A stretch of 43,739 nt of DNA, taken from the NCBI GenBank assembly GCA_001816455.1, contig MHCB01000006.1, forward strand, positions 1-43,739. The letters are read 5' to 3'. The position numbers and the translations under genes are program-made. Positions 34,444 through 42,126 of this stretch are shown here, one piece after another. Under the pieces are notes generated by a model, which was given only the letters and a program-made list of their open reading frames with translations, had not been told where the DNA came from and made no database searches. The stretch is from Candidatus Blackburnbacteria bacterium RIFCSPHIGHO2_12_FULL_44_25. Its GTDB lineage: Bacteria; Patescibacteriota; Microgenomatia; UBA8517; UBA10165. Numbering within the stretch: the first letter of the stretch is position 1; every line of letters begins with the position of its first letter.

Positions 34444-35727
34444 TTATGGAAGAATCTTTTTAACGAGATCTGAGGCGCGACCGACAAGGCCGCGAACAGG
34501 GAGGCCTCCGCGGAAAGTTTTGGAGATTATATTTGCCGGGGACCAAGACATTTCGCGACTCGAAGGGTTTCGGCTTGAGTAAATTAAGAGCCCAACAGCC
34601 GCCGCAAAAACAGGGCTTGAGATTTCCTCTACCAATCCAACAACGCCTTTGGGGGTACCTACTCTTGTAGGAAGTGATAGCATTCGTCTTGCGGATTCTG
34701 CTGCGCCCACGCAAAGCGCGCCTCCACCGGTTATAACAACCCCTGACGGGGTCTTGCCTGCAACCCCGCTATCTGCAAGATTCATCCCTACCATCGTAAA
34801 GACTTCGTTTAGTCGGGGTTTTATTATTCCTTCAACAAGAGTTTTTTCGGAAACCTTTCTGTCTCCCTCTTCAACTCCGTATGACTTTAGATCCAGTTCA
34901 TCGTTGTCTTCTTCGCCTGCCTTCCCTTTCTTTCTTCTATCACCGAGCATGATTTTTATTTTTTCTGCTGAATCAAGGGAGACTCTTAAGCCGGCTGCAA
35001 TATCGTTTGTGACGTTTTTACTACCTATTGGCAGGACTGAGGAATGCGCAATTGAACCTTCTATGTAAACGATAATTGACGTTGTCCCAGCACCCACATC
35101 TACAAGTACAACCCCTAGTTCCCTTTCGGTATCGGAGAGAACAGAGGTTGCCGCGGCAAGGCCTGAAAAAACTAAACCTTGTGGGGTAACACCAACTTCA
35201 GAAACGCTTTTTTGAACATTTTTAACTGCAGTTGTGGAGCCGGTTATCAAATGGGTTTCAACCTCTAGCCGAACACCGCTCATTCCTTCTGGATCTTTTA
35301 CTTGGGTTTCGCCGTCGACTCGGTACTCTTTGGGAATTACATGAAGGATCTCTCGGGCTTCCGGGAGGGAGACTGCGCGAGCTGCTTCTATTACTCGTTC
35401 TATATCCTGCGAACTTATTTCGCCTCCGGGATCGGCTACTGCCACAACCCCATTGGAGTTTCTGGAGTCCACATGTCCCCCACCGATTGTTAGCACTGCC
35501 TGGTCCAGGTTATAGCCAGCCATGCGTTCTGCTTGCTCTACAGATTCAATAATTGAAGACGCGGCTTCGTCTATATCGACGATTTGACCTTTTCGAACAC
35601 CTTTTGACGGAACGCTTCCAACACCGGAAATACTAAGTTTGTCTTCCAGCTCGTCGTATTGAGCAATCAATGACGCGATCTTTGCTGATCCTATGTCGAT
35701 TCCTGCGAGAACTTTAGGTTTGGCCAT
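34444..35727 (-). CDS. ftsA: Cell division protein FtsA
   Basis: A 427-aa actin-like ATPase that tethers FtsZ to the membrane. VLAGIDIGSAKIASLIAQYD is the phosphate 1 motif. VVLVDVGAGTTSIIVYIEGS is phosphate 2, and SGVVITGGGALCVGAAESAR the adenosine motif. An acidic/basic insertion (RRKKGKAGEEDNDELD) interrupts the core. The C-terminal segment LVGRASDLVKKILP is amphipathic, as expected for membrane binding. AAAGGAGGAG precedes the ATG, a clear Shine-Dalgarno. It is the last gene of the dcw run; ftsZ is not next to it but at 9943. Confidence 0.94.
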   Translation of the reverse strand: MAKPKVLAGIDIGSAKIASLIAQYDELEDKLSISGVGSVPSKGVRKGQIVDIDEAASSIIESVEQAERMAGYNLDQAVLTIGGGHVDSRNSNGVVAVADPGGEISSQDIERVIEAARAVSLPEAREILHVIPKEYRVDGETQVKDPEGMSGVRLEVETHLITGSTTAVKNVQKSVSEVGVTPQGLVFSGLAAATSVLSDTERELGVVLVDVGAGTTSIIVYIEGSIAHSSVLPIGSKNVTNDIAAGLRVSLDSAEKIKIMLGDRRKKGKAGEEDNDELDLKSYGVEEGDRKVSEKTLVEGIIKPRLNEVFTMVGMNLADSGVAGKTPSGVVITGGGALCVGAAESARRMLSLPTRVGTPKGVVGLVEEISSPVFAAAVGLLIYSSRNPSSREMSWSPANIISKTFRGGLPVRGLVGRASDLVKKILP

Positions 35728-35754
35728 AAAATTAATACTCCTCCTTTAAAAACA

Positions 35755-36450
35755 CTAATATGTTAGTACAGGATTTTTGTAGCGCAAGTCAACTGAGACG
35801 GGCACTTTATTATCCATTTTAGTCCGGGTTAGGATTAGTTGTAAAGCTCCGGTGAGAAGAGTTGGATCAAGGTCCACAGGATAAGTTACAATTAGTGCCG
35901 GAAGTACTATTTCTAAACGGTCCCTAAAGAGCGTGGCTTTCCTGACTTCGTCGATTTTGGACGTTAACTTGACGAGCTTTCCTGATGTTACTACCCGGGA
36001 ATCTACTTTTTCGCCTACGACTGGGGTTTTGTAGTCTGTACTTAATACTAAGCTTGGTAATGCGGTGTTTCTTGCGAACGATAGGACTGTTCCGTTGGAG
36101 TCGACCACAAAAAACCCTTCACCGATCCCCTCTTTTTTTAAGGCGATGTAGCCTTTTCGTTTTTGGATGACAACTTCGATGGTACTCGGGAAAACTCTTT
36201 GAATAAAAACTTCTTCATTTTTAAACCTCTGGAGGAGTTTTTCTTTTAAGCGCTTTGCATTGAAAGTTATTATGTTTTCTCCAAGTGCGGAGTTGGTTAT
36301 CTTTAAGTCCTCCTCCTCGCAAGGTCCATATTGTGTTTTGCATTCGATACGTCTTGCCTCAAGAAATTTCGCGTTCGTTATGTTTTCCCGCATTATCCAA
36401 AGGAGGCTGAATGAGAGTGGGACAGACAGCAGGAGTAGTTTTTTCTTCAT
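35755..36450 (-). CDS. ftsQ: FtsQ/DivIB-like divisome protein
   Basis: A 231-aa bitopic protein. A short cytoplasmic start, one membrane helix (LLLLSVPLSFSLLWIM), then a POTRA-like domain (ITNSALGENIITFNAKRLKE, VFPSTIEVVIQKRKGYIAL) and an FtsQ beta domain. Sequence conservation in this family is low; the assignment rests on topology and its place between murG and ftsA. It would scaffold FtsB/FtsL, whose genes are not visible here. It overlaps murG by 4 nt (ATGA) and is followed by ftsA after 27 nt. Confidence 0.82.
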   Translation of the reverse strand: MKKKLLLLSVPLSFSLLWIMRENITNAKFLEARRIECKTQYGPCEEEDLKITNSALGENIITFNAKRLKEKLLQRFKNEEVFIQRVFPSTIEVVIQKRKGYIALKKEGIGEGFFVVDSNGTVLSFARNTALPSLVLSTDYKTPVVGEKVDSRVVTSGKLVKLTSKIDEVRKATLFRDRLEIVLPALIVTYPVDLDPTLLTGALQLILTRTKMDNKVPVSVDLRYKNPVLTY

Positions 36451-37523
36451 TTACGGGATACAGAAAAAGTAAGGTCTGCTAGATTTTCTGCTGCGTGTGG
36501 ATTTGCCAGTTTCTTTGCTTTCCCAGCATTCTTTTTAAAACTGGAGTAGTTTTTTGCAATGTTTTTTATTGTTTTTAAAAGTTTTTGGGGAGAGAGTTCT
36601 TCTTCTCTAAGCACAACTCCTAAACCTGTTTCTTCAAAGGCACGAGCATTTTTAAGTTGTTCTCCTCCGCCCGACCATGGAAGAGGAATAAATATGGTAG
36701 GCACGCCAAGGGCGGCAAGTTCTACAACAGTATTTGCTCCGGAACGAGATATTGCTAAGTCTATTATTGGAAAAATTTCCTCTCCTCTAAAACTACTTAA
36801 CACCTGGTATTTTTTTTGGAGTGTCTTTGGGAGTTCACCCCAAATCTTGACCATTTCGTCAAAATCCAGAGACCCTGTTTGGTGAATTACCTTGAATTCT
36901 TTTAAGAGTTTCACAACTATTTCCCCAACTGCCAGGTTGATGTTGTGCGAACCGCGGCTCCCTCCGGTTATAAAAATGGTTAGGGGTTTTTGGGGAAGTT
37001 TTTTCTTTTTGGCAATTTCAAATACTAGTTTCCTTGTTGGATTCCCAGTCAAGACGATCTTGTCGTTCTTGTTTTCAGAAGGGAAGGTTACGGCGACTTT
37101 TTTCGCAAAGTTTGCGATTATTTTGTTTGCCAATCCGGCGACTGTTGTCTGTTCGTGGGTTACGATAGGGATCCCCAGCACAGCAGCTGCCAGAGTTGGC
37201 GGAACGGCCACATAGCTTCCGAAGGATAAAAGGACGTGAGGTCGAATTTTCGAAAAATAAATCAAACTTTGAAAAAAGCCTATTGCCAGCTTCCAAGAAT
37301 TAAGGATAGTTTTTAAGGAGTCGTTTCTTTGGAGCTTGCAGGAGGTTATTGAGAAGAAAGGAATTCCCAAAGCGGGAATTACTTGGTATTCCAGTGTTTG
37401 ATTCTTTTGTCCTACAAAAGCTCTTTTTTCTCCGAACCAAAAAACCTCCGCGTCTCTATCCCGCAAGACTTCAATTGTGGCTAGGGCCGGAGTCAGGTGT
37501 CCTCCCGTAATAACTACGCGCAT
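36447..37523 (-). CDS. murG: MurG, lipid II-forming GlcNAc transferase
   Basis: A 358-aa GT-B glycosyltransferase adding GlcNAc to lipid I at the inner membrane face. MRVVITGGHLTPALATIEVL corresponds to the G-x-G-G-H-x-x-P loop, shortened. VLLSFGSYVAVPPTLAAAVL and PIVTHEQTTVAGLANKI are conserved MurG blocks. IFITGGSRGSHNINLAVGEI is the second Gly-rich motif and SRSGANTVVELAALGVP the UDP-GlcNAc-binding region. PLPWSGGGEQLKNA ends the donor site. It overlaps ftsQ by 4 nt and follows ftsW after a structured 136-nt gap. Confidence 0.95.
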   Translation of the reverse strand: MRVVITGGHLTPALATIEVLRDRDAEVFWFGEKRAFVGQKNQTLEYQVIPALGIPFFSITSCKLQRNDSLKTILNSWKLAIGFFQSLIYFSKIRPHVLLSFGSYVAVPPTLAAAVLGIPIVTHEQTTVAGLANKIIANFAKKVAVTFPSENKNDKIVLTGNPTRKLVFEIAKKKKLPQKPLTIFITGGSRGSHNINLAVGEIVVKLLKEFKVIHQTGSLDFDEMVKIWGELPKTLQKKYQVLSSFRGEEIFPIIDLAISRSGANTVVELAALGVPTIFIPLPWSGGGEQLKNARAFEETGLGVVLREEELSPQKLLKTIKNIAKNYSSFKKNAGKAKKLANPHAAENLADLTFSVSRK

Positions 37524-37549
37524 ATTTGTTATATTCTACAGTAGTTTAG

Positions 37550-37656
37550 GGTGTAGGTTTGGAAGCTCGTATGGTGAGGGGGTTTCGTTAAACGGCTTTA
37601 CACCTTTACCCTTCAGCCTTTTTCCATACTAGCTTCGATACCCTTTAACTCCTCAC
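37550..37656. repeat. Inverted-repeat-rich gap between ftsW and murG
   Basis: GAAGCT-cg-TATGG (37562-37574) pairs with CCATA-ct-AGCTTC (37624-37636), 11 bp around a 2x2 mismatch. GGTGTA (37550-37555) pairs with TACACC (37599-37604), a crossing helix that would make a pseudoknot. GTTT/AAAC (37582-37593) forms a small hairpin, and GTGAGG/CCTCAC (37574-37579 with 37651-37656) is an alternative. It may be a structured leader of murG or a terminator-like element; no gene is seen. Confidence 0.4.
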
Positions 37657-37659
37657 TGT

Positions 37660-38754
37660 TTAGCGTGTTTTGCCCGCGTGCTTGGATATATTGAGAAGGA
37701 TTCCGATTGCACAAAATGAAACAAACAAGGACGAGCCCCCGTAGGAGATAAAAGGTAATGGAATTCCAGTTAGAGGGACAAGCGCTACCATTGCGGAAAG
37801 ATTAATAAAAGCTTGAATTGCAATCCAGGCGGTAATACCCGTTGCGAGGAGTTTCCCAAAAGGATCGTTAACACGGGCAGCTATAGATAACCCTCTCACA
37901 ATAAGAAAGAGAAAAACTGCAATCACAAGGCTTGCTCCGATAAACCCTAGTTCTTCTGCGATTACTGCAAATATGGAATCTGTTGCCGGCTCGGGCAGAA
38001 ACAAGTGCTTTTGCCTAGACTGCCCCAAACCTCTGCCCCACAATCCTCCGGAACCTAGCGCAATTAGAATTTGGCGTACATGATAGGAGCTATTGACCGG
38101 ATCGGAATGAGGGTTGAGGTAGGTAATGATCCTTTCTCTTCTGTAGCCTGAGGTCAACGCCAAGATAAGACCCAGGATTCCTCCTGAGGCACAAAGGCTG
38201 AAAAATTGCATTAGCGGTGCTCCGCTGGCAAAGTAGATTGTTAAGGCAATTCCGGCAGTTATAATCGTAGTTCCAAGATCCGGCTCAACCACGATAAGAA
38301 GGCATGTTAGGCCTGTTGGGACTATAAAACGAAGTAGTGAGTTCTTTTTGGAAAGAGAAGCTGCAAGAAAGATTGTTAGGGTAAGTTTTGCCAATTCTGC
38401 TGGTTGAATCCCAAAGAAGCCTAATGCCAAACGTCTACTTGCTCCTAGGGTTGAAATACCGACCCCGGGTATCAAGACCAACACAAGAAGGAAAAGGGTT
38501 GCCCCAAGGAGAGGAACACTTAGTTTCTCGTAAACCTTGTAATTGACTTGAGAGAGTATGAGCATGCAAAGCATCCCAAGGGTCGCCCACATTACCTGGC
38601 GTTTAAGATAAAAGAAGGAATCATCAAAGGTTTTGGCTCCATCTGCTGCAGAAGCATTAAAAACCATGGCCAACCCAAAGATGGATAAACCTACTGCGGC
38701 AAGAAGGAGGGGTTTGTCAAAGGATATTTTCTGGGGACGAAGAGACAGTTTCAT
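37660..38754 (-). CDS. ftsW: FtsW, septal SEDS glycosyltransferase
   Basis: A 364-aa protein with about ten helices, polymerising lipid II at the septum with a class b PBP. LGASRRLALGFFGIQPAELA, VEPDLGTTIITAGIALTIYF (catalytic Asp in PDLG), then YHVRQILIALGSGGLWGRGL and LPEPATDSIFAVIAEELGF, and GIPLPFISYGGSSLFVSFCA are SEDS blocks. E-x-A-T-D-S-I-F-A-V-I-A-E-E-L is the FtsW form of the loop, compared with RHTDFIFSSLSEEL in the RodA at 4715. It lies 37 nt after mraY. Confidence 0.94.
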   Translation of the reverse strand: MKLSLRPQKISFDKPLLLAAVGLSIFGLAMVFNASAADGAKTFDDSFFYLKRQVMWATLGMLCMLILSQVNYKVYEKLSVPLLGATLFLLVLVLIPGVGISTLGASRRLALGFFGIQPAELAKLTLTIFLAASLSKKNSLLRFIVPTGLTCLLIVVEPDLGTTIITAGIALTIYFASGAPLMQFFSLCASGGILGLILALTSGYRRERIITYLNPHSDPVNSSYHVRQILIALGSGGLWGRGLGQSRQKHLFLPEPATDSIFAVIAEELGFIGASLVIAVFLFLIVRGLSIAARVNDPFGKLLATGITAWIAIQAFINLSAMVALVPLTGIPLPFISYGGSSLFVSFCAIGILLNISKHAGKTR

Positions 38755-38791
38755 GGGTAGACATTTTTACCTTCTTTGTTTAGGCTTGTGC

Positions 38792-39847
38792 CTAAATGAA
38801 AGCCAACCAGAGACCGAGGATTGCTAATACAAGGCCCGCGAGCCATGCTCTGATCACAATCTTGGGTTCTTCCCATCCTATTGCTAGGAGCGCATGGTGG
38901 AGCGGAGCGAGGGGAAGAATGGGCCTTTTAAGGATTTTCCAACCCAGGATTTGTACAGCAGAGGAGGCTACTTCTAAAACAAAGAGTCCTCCAATAATGA
39001 CAAGTGCGACAATGCTCCCTGTTAGTAAACCCATTACCCCAAGCATTGCTCCAAAGGATAGGGCTCCTGTGTCCCCAAGAAAAATTCTTGCAGGCCAGAC
39101 ATTGAAGTAGAGAAAGGCGATTAGGGCGCCGATCCAAAGAGAAAGAAAAACAGATAAAGGGGTGTCTAAGCTCTCTGAGGCGATTATTATGAAAGCCAAC
39201 AAACAAATCATAAGAAGGCCCGATGCTAACCCATCGAGGCCGTCTGTAATGTTGAAGGCGTTACTAAAGGAAACAATCACAAACGCGCCAAAGGGGACGT
39301 AAAGCCATCCGAGGTCTATTACTTGGTTTAATAGCGGGATGTGGAGTATGTGGATTCCTAAAAATTTGTAGATAACAAAACTGAGAATTGTGGCTAAGAT
39401 GCATTGAAGGGTAAACTTCACTCTCCGAGACAGACCAAACCAGATCCCGATACTTCCGGCTTTTCCCTTTCCAAAGATTTTAAGAAGATCGTCAGACAAT
39501 CCCAGGAAACCAAAGGAGATAAACGTAAAAAAGATAACAAAGAGCTCCATGTGGGGGGGGTAGGCTGTTTCGATAAAAACTCCCAGGTAGGATACGAGTG
39601 GAAAAACAATTGCAAACAAAGATGAGACGGCAGCTATTAATAAGATTCCTCCTCCAACAGGAGTACCAGCTTTTCCGTCGTGGAGCCTATCAAAGAGTGG
39701 AATCTTTCCTTTTTTGGGAGCTTCGACACGGCGTGTGAGTTTCAAGGAATAAAGAAGGTTGATAAATGGGATTACCAAGACCCCGGTTATTAAGAAGGAA
39801 AAAAGTATAAGTCCAAGGGCAATGGGGAGCATGTTATATGTGGTCAC
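38792..39847 (-). CDS. mraY: MraY, phospho-MurNAc-pentapeptide translocase
   Basis: A 351-aa protein with about ten helices that makes lipid I from UDP-MurNAc-pentapeptide and undecaprenyl phosphate. DRLHDGKAGTPVGGGILL is the first conserved loop, FGFLGLSDDLLKIF the D-D motif. FSNAFNITDGLDGLASGLLM holds the N-x-T-D-G-L-D-G-L active-site block, IFLGDTGALSFGAML the next Asp and LAPLHHALLAIGWEEPKIV the H-H-x-x-x motif. GTG at 39845-39847 lies 8 nt below TATAAT (reverse, 39856-39861), consistent with a leaderless start; an ATG five codons on is the alternative. Confidence 0.95.
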   Translation of the reverse strand: MTTYNMLPIALGLILFSFLITGVLVIPFINLLYSLKLTRRVEAPKKGKIPLFDRLHDGKAGTPVGGGILLIAAVSSLFAIVFPLVSYLGVFIETAYPPHMELFVIFFTFISFGFLGLSDDLLKIFGKGKAGSIGIWFGLSRRVKFTLQCILATILSFVIYKFLGIHILHIPLLNQVIDLGWLYVPFGAFVIVSFSNAFNITDGLDGLASGLLMICLLAFIIIASESLDTPLSVFLSLWIGALIAFLYFNVWPARIFLGDTGALSFGAMLGVMGLLTGSIVALVIIGGLFVLEVASSAVQILGWKILKRPILPLAPLHHALLAIGWEEPKIVIRAWLAGLVLAILGLWLAFI

Positions 39848-39874
39848 TTTTAAAGATTATATGCCAATCGCGAA

Positions 39875-40900
39875 CTAAAGTCGCCTTGTGATTCGACGTA
39901 GTGTTTCAAAAATATAGGTCAGCCAGTAAAATGGGCTTACTGGTAAATCTTGGGCGTGAAGCCAGTCGATTCTTTCTCCACCGAAACCTTTTTTAAAGGT
40001 TGTTACCCCCGCAAACCTGTGCTTTGGATTATCGCTTGGGGCAATACCCCAAAAATTGTAGGTCCGGGCATTTCTTTTTTTGGCTTCTTTGATAATATGC
40101 CATTGAAGAAAGTAGGAAAAAGGGACTTTGGGATATTTAATAAGGGTTGATGCGCTGTGGTGATAATAGGCGATATGGCCATAAAAAATAATGATTGCTG
40201 CTGCTAGTACATCTTTCCCATATTTGCACACGAACAGACTCCCTTCTTGGTTTTCTTTGAATGACGCGAGTTCTGCCTCAAATAGTTTTTTAGGGTATGG
40301 GGAGAATTTGTGTCTTGCGGCGGTTTCTTTCTGGAGGGTACAGAGTATTTCTGCTCCGTTGGGGTGTGTATATTCCTCAAATGTGAGGTTCTCTTTTAAA
40401 CTTTGACGGATTAAATATCTTGTTGTCTTTCGCATTCCTTGTAGAAGCGTTTCCTCCTCGGGAGTTATATCTAAAACCCAAGTATTTTCGGCGTGAAGAT
40501 GCATTGGGGCCGGAAGGAACCCTAACTTAAGAAATGCTTTCTTGCTCCCAAAACTATCTGGGACTTCGGGACGGATCCTTATAAACCACACCTTCTCTTT
40601 TTGAGCAAGATCTCTTATATGGTCAACTACAAACTTCACCAGTCTCTGGTTGGACCAATCGAGGAGTGGCCCTCCGGGGATTAACAGATAAGGGCCACGT
40701 CTTGCCTTTTCCTTAATGATTTGCGCAACTCCGACTGTTTTATCATCTTGGCAAAACCCTAGTCGTATCACCTTTGCTCCTACTCCAACGTTTGTTTGAC
40801 CCCAGCTCCAACCTTGTAAAAAAGTTTGTGGGGCAAAGGATAGTACGGCTTTTTCCCACTCATCTCTATTTTCAATTGATTTTACTGAGTAATTAGCCAT
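39875..40900 (-). CDS. FemABX-like peptidoglycan cross-bridge aminoacyltransferase
   Basis: A 341-aa protein with tandem GNAT folds of the FemABX family, which add amino acids from aminoacyl-tRNA to the stem-peptide of lipid II. QTFLQGWSWGQTN is the typical N-terminal motif. FIRIRPEVPDSFGSKKAFLK and NTWVLDITPEEETLLQGMRK, TTRYLIRQSLKENL fit the first domain. YYHHSASTLIKYPKVPFSYF, YNFWGIAPSDNPKHRFAGVT and FKKGFGGERIDW the second. It would give the wall a modified bridge. It overlaps the DegT-like gene by 19 nt, so the pair is probably functionally linked. Confidence 0.9.
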   Translation of the reverse strand: MANYSVKSIENRDEWEKAVLSFAPQTFLQGWSWGQTNVGVGAKVIRLGFCQDDKTVGVAQIIKEKARRGPYLLIPGGPLLDWSNQRLVKFVVDHIRDLAQKEKVWFIRIRPEVPDSFGSKKAFLKLGFLPAPMHLHAENTWVLDITPEEETLLQGMRKTTRYLIRQSLKENLTFEEYTHPNGAEILCTLQKETAARHKFSPYPKKLFEAELASFKENQEGSLFVCKYGKDVLAAAIIIFYGHIAYYHHSASTLIKYPKVPFSYFLQWHIIKEAKKRNARTYNFWGIAPSDNPKHRFAGVTTFKKGFGGERIDWLHAQDLPVSPFYWLTYIFETLRRITRRL

Positions 40901-42126
40901 TCCTTGATAGTATGAACAACTTTTTCTGCGTCCTTTAGTGCAAGTGTGGGGTAAGTGGGAAGGTTCACTATATGTCGGCTAGCATGTTCTGCGTTGGGAC
41001 AACTTCCCCGTTCATACCCAACAACGGTTGGATCAGGGCAGGGGGCAATTATTTCTTTATACCAGTCTCCCACTAGTACTCCCCGCTTTTTTGCAAAGTG
41101 CATAAGTCCTTGGGCATTTTTTACTCTTATCGGAAAACGTAACCAGACCTGATTACCAAGAGGCGGAAGTTCTATGTTTTTTTTGTTTCTAAGACTTCTA
41201 AAGTAATAGTCTGCGATTCTCTTCCTGTGTGTATTAAATCTATTTAATTTCTTAAACTGGTTTTTTGCAAGGATAGCAAGCATCGGTGGCAATTTTTGTG
41301 GGAATACTTTTGGATGTTTCCCTTGTTTTTCGGAAGCGTATACTGCACGCGACAGAAGATTAAGTTTTTGCAATCCGAGAAGTAGGAGTTTACCTAAACC
41401 TGAGGAATAAACTGGTAAAATTACTGAAAAGGCTATTGGGTGGAGAAGTTGTTGAAGCGACCACAGTAGATTGGGTTGAAAGAGATTGTCTGTTTCGTTC
41501 TTTAACCTATTAAATAAGGTTTCCTTTGAATTATTTACTAGAATCATTCCACCGAATACAGATGAAATGACTTTATCCCGACCGAAACTGAAAAAAGAAA
41601 CGTCGCCAAGAGTTCCAATCTTTTTTGTTTGCCACGAACCCCCTAAGGAATGCGCGCAATCTTCAACTAGGGCTATATCTTTTCCGCGAATTACCTCTTT
41701 AATCCTCTCAAGGTTTGCACTTATGCCAAAGGTATGTTGAACGATTATTGCCTTGGTTCTTTTTGTAATTTTTTTCTCTAGGTCTTGCGGATCAATGTTG
41801 TAGTTATTATCAATGTCCACATAAACTGGGGTTGCCCTTAACCAACGAACAGAGTTAGGAACTGCGACACAGGTAAAAGCTTGAACTATCACTTCATCTC
41901 TTTCTTTAATGCCTAAGGCTTTTAATATTAGGTATTCAGCACCTCTTCCGCTGTTGACCGCAAGAGCATGGTAATGGTTGCCATAGAGGCCAGCAAACTC
42001 TTTTTCTAGTTTCTCAACCTCTGCATTATTAAACCACTTGAATGGGTTGATGAGAGTTTTTACTGCCAGTAGTACATCGTCTCTCTCATAGTTTGGGGCT
42101 AGAGAAATTGCAATTGGTCTTCTCAT
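40882..42126 (-). CDS. DegT/DnrJ/EryC1 (ArnB-like) PLP aminotransferase
   Basis: A 414-aa fold type I PLP enzyme. ALAVNSGRGAEYLILKALGI and VIVQAFTCVAVPNSVRW bind the cofactor phosphate. VEDCAHSLGGSWQTKKIGTL has the Asp (156) that contacts the PLP nitrogen. SFFSFGRDKVISSVFGGMIL carries the Schiff-base Lys (185). The family aminates keto-sugars bound to nucleotides. A C-terminal amphipathic insertion near residues 225-260 (LLHPIAFSVILPVYSSGLGK) is unusual. It overlaps murF by 4 nt and the FemX-like gene by 19 nt, placing an amino-sugar or amino-acid aminotransferase directly in the wall-precursor operon. Confidence 0.88.
   Translation of the reverse strand: MRRPIAISLAPNYERDDVLLAVKTLINPFKWFNNAEVEKLEKEFAGLYGNHYHALAVNSGRGAEYLILKALGIKERDEVIVQAFTCVAVPNSVRWLRATPVYVDIDNNYNIDPQDLEKKITKRTKAIIVQHTFGISANLERIKEVIRGKDIALVEDCAHSLGGSWQTKKIGTLGDVSFFSFGRDKVISSVFGGMILVNNSKETLFNRLKNETDNLFQPNLLWSLQQLLHPIAFSVILPVYSSGLGKLLLLGLQKLNLLSRAVYASEKQGKHPKVFPQKLPPMLAILAKNQFKKLNRFNTHRKRIADYYFRSLRNKKNIELPPLGNQVWLRFPIRVKNAQGLMHFAKKRGVLVGDWYKEIIAPCPDPTVVGYERGSCPNAEHASRHIVNLPTYPTLALKDAEKVVHTIKEWLITQ

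Noticed and set aside
34212-34487. 91-codon reverse frame across the ftsA stop and the structured gap
   Set aside because: It begins inside ftsA, has no ribosome site at a sensible start, and its sequence consists largely of inverted repeats. A shorter version from a GTG near 34420 remains possible but unsupported.
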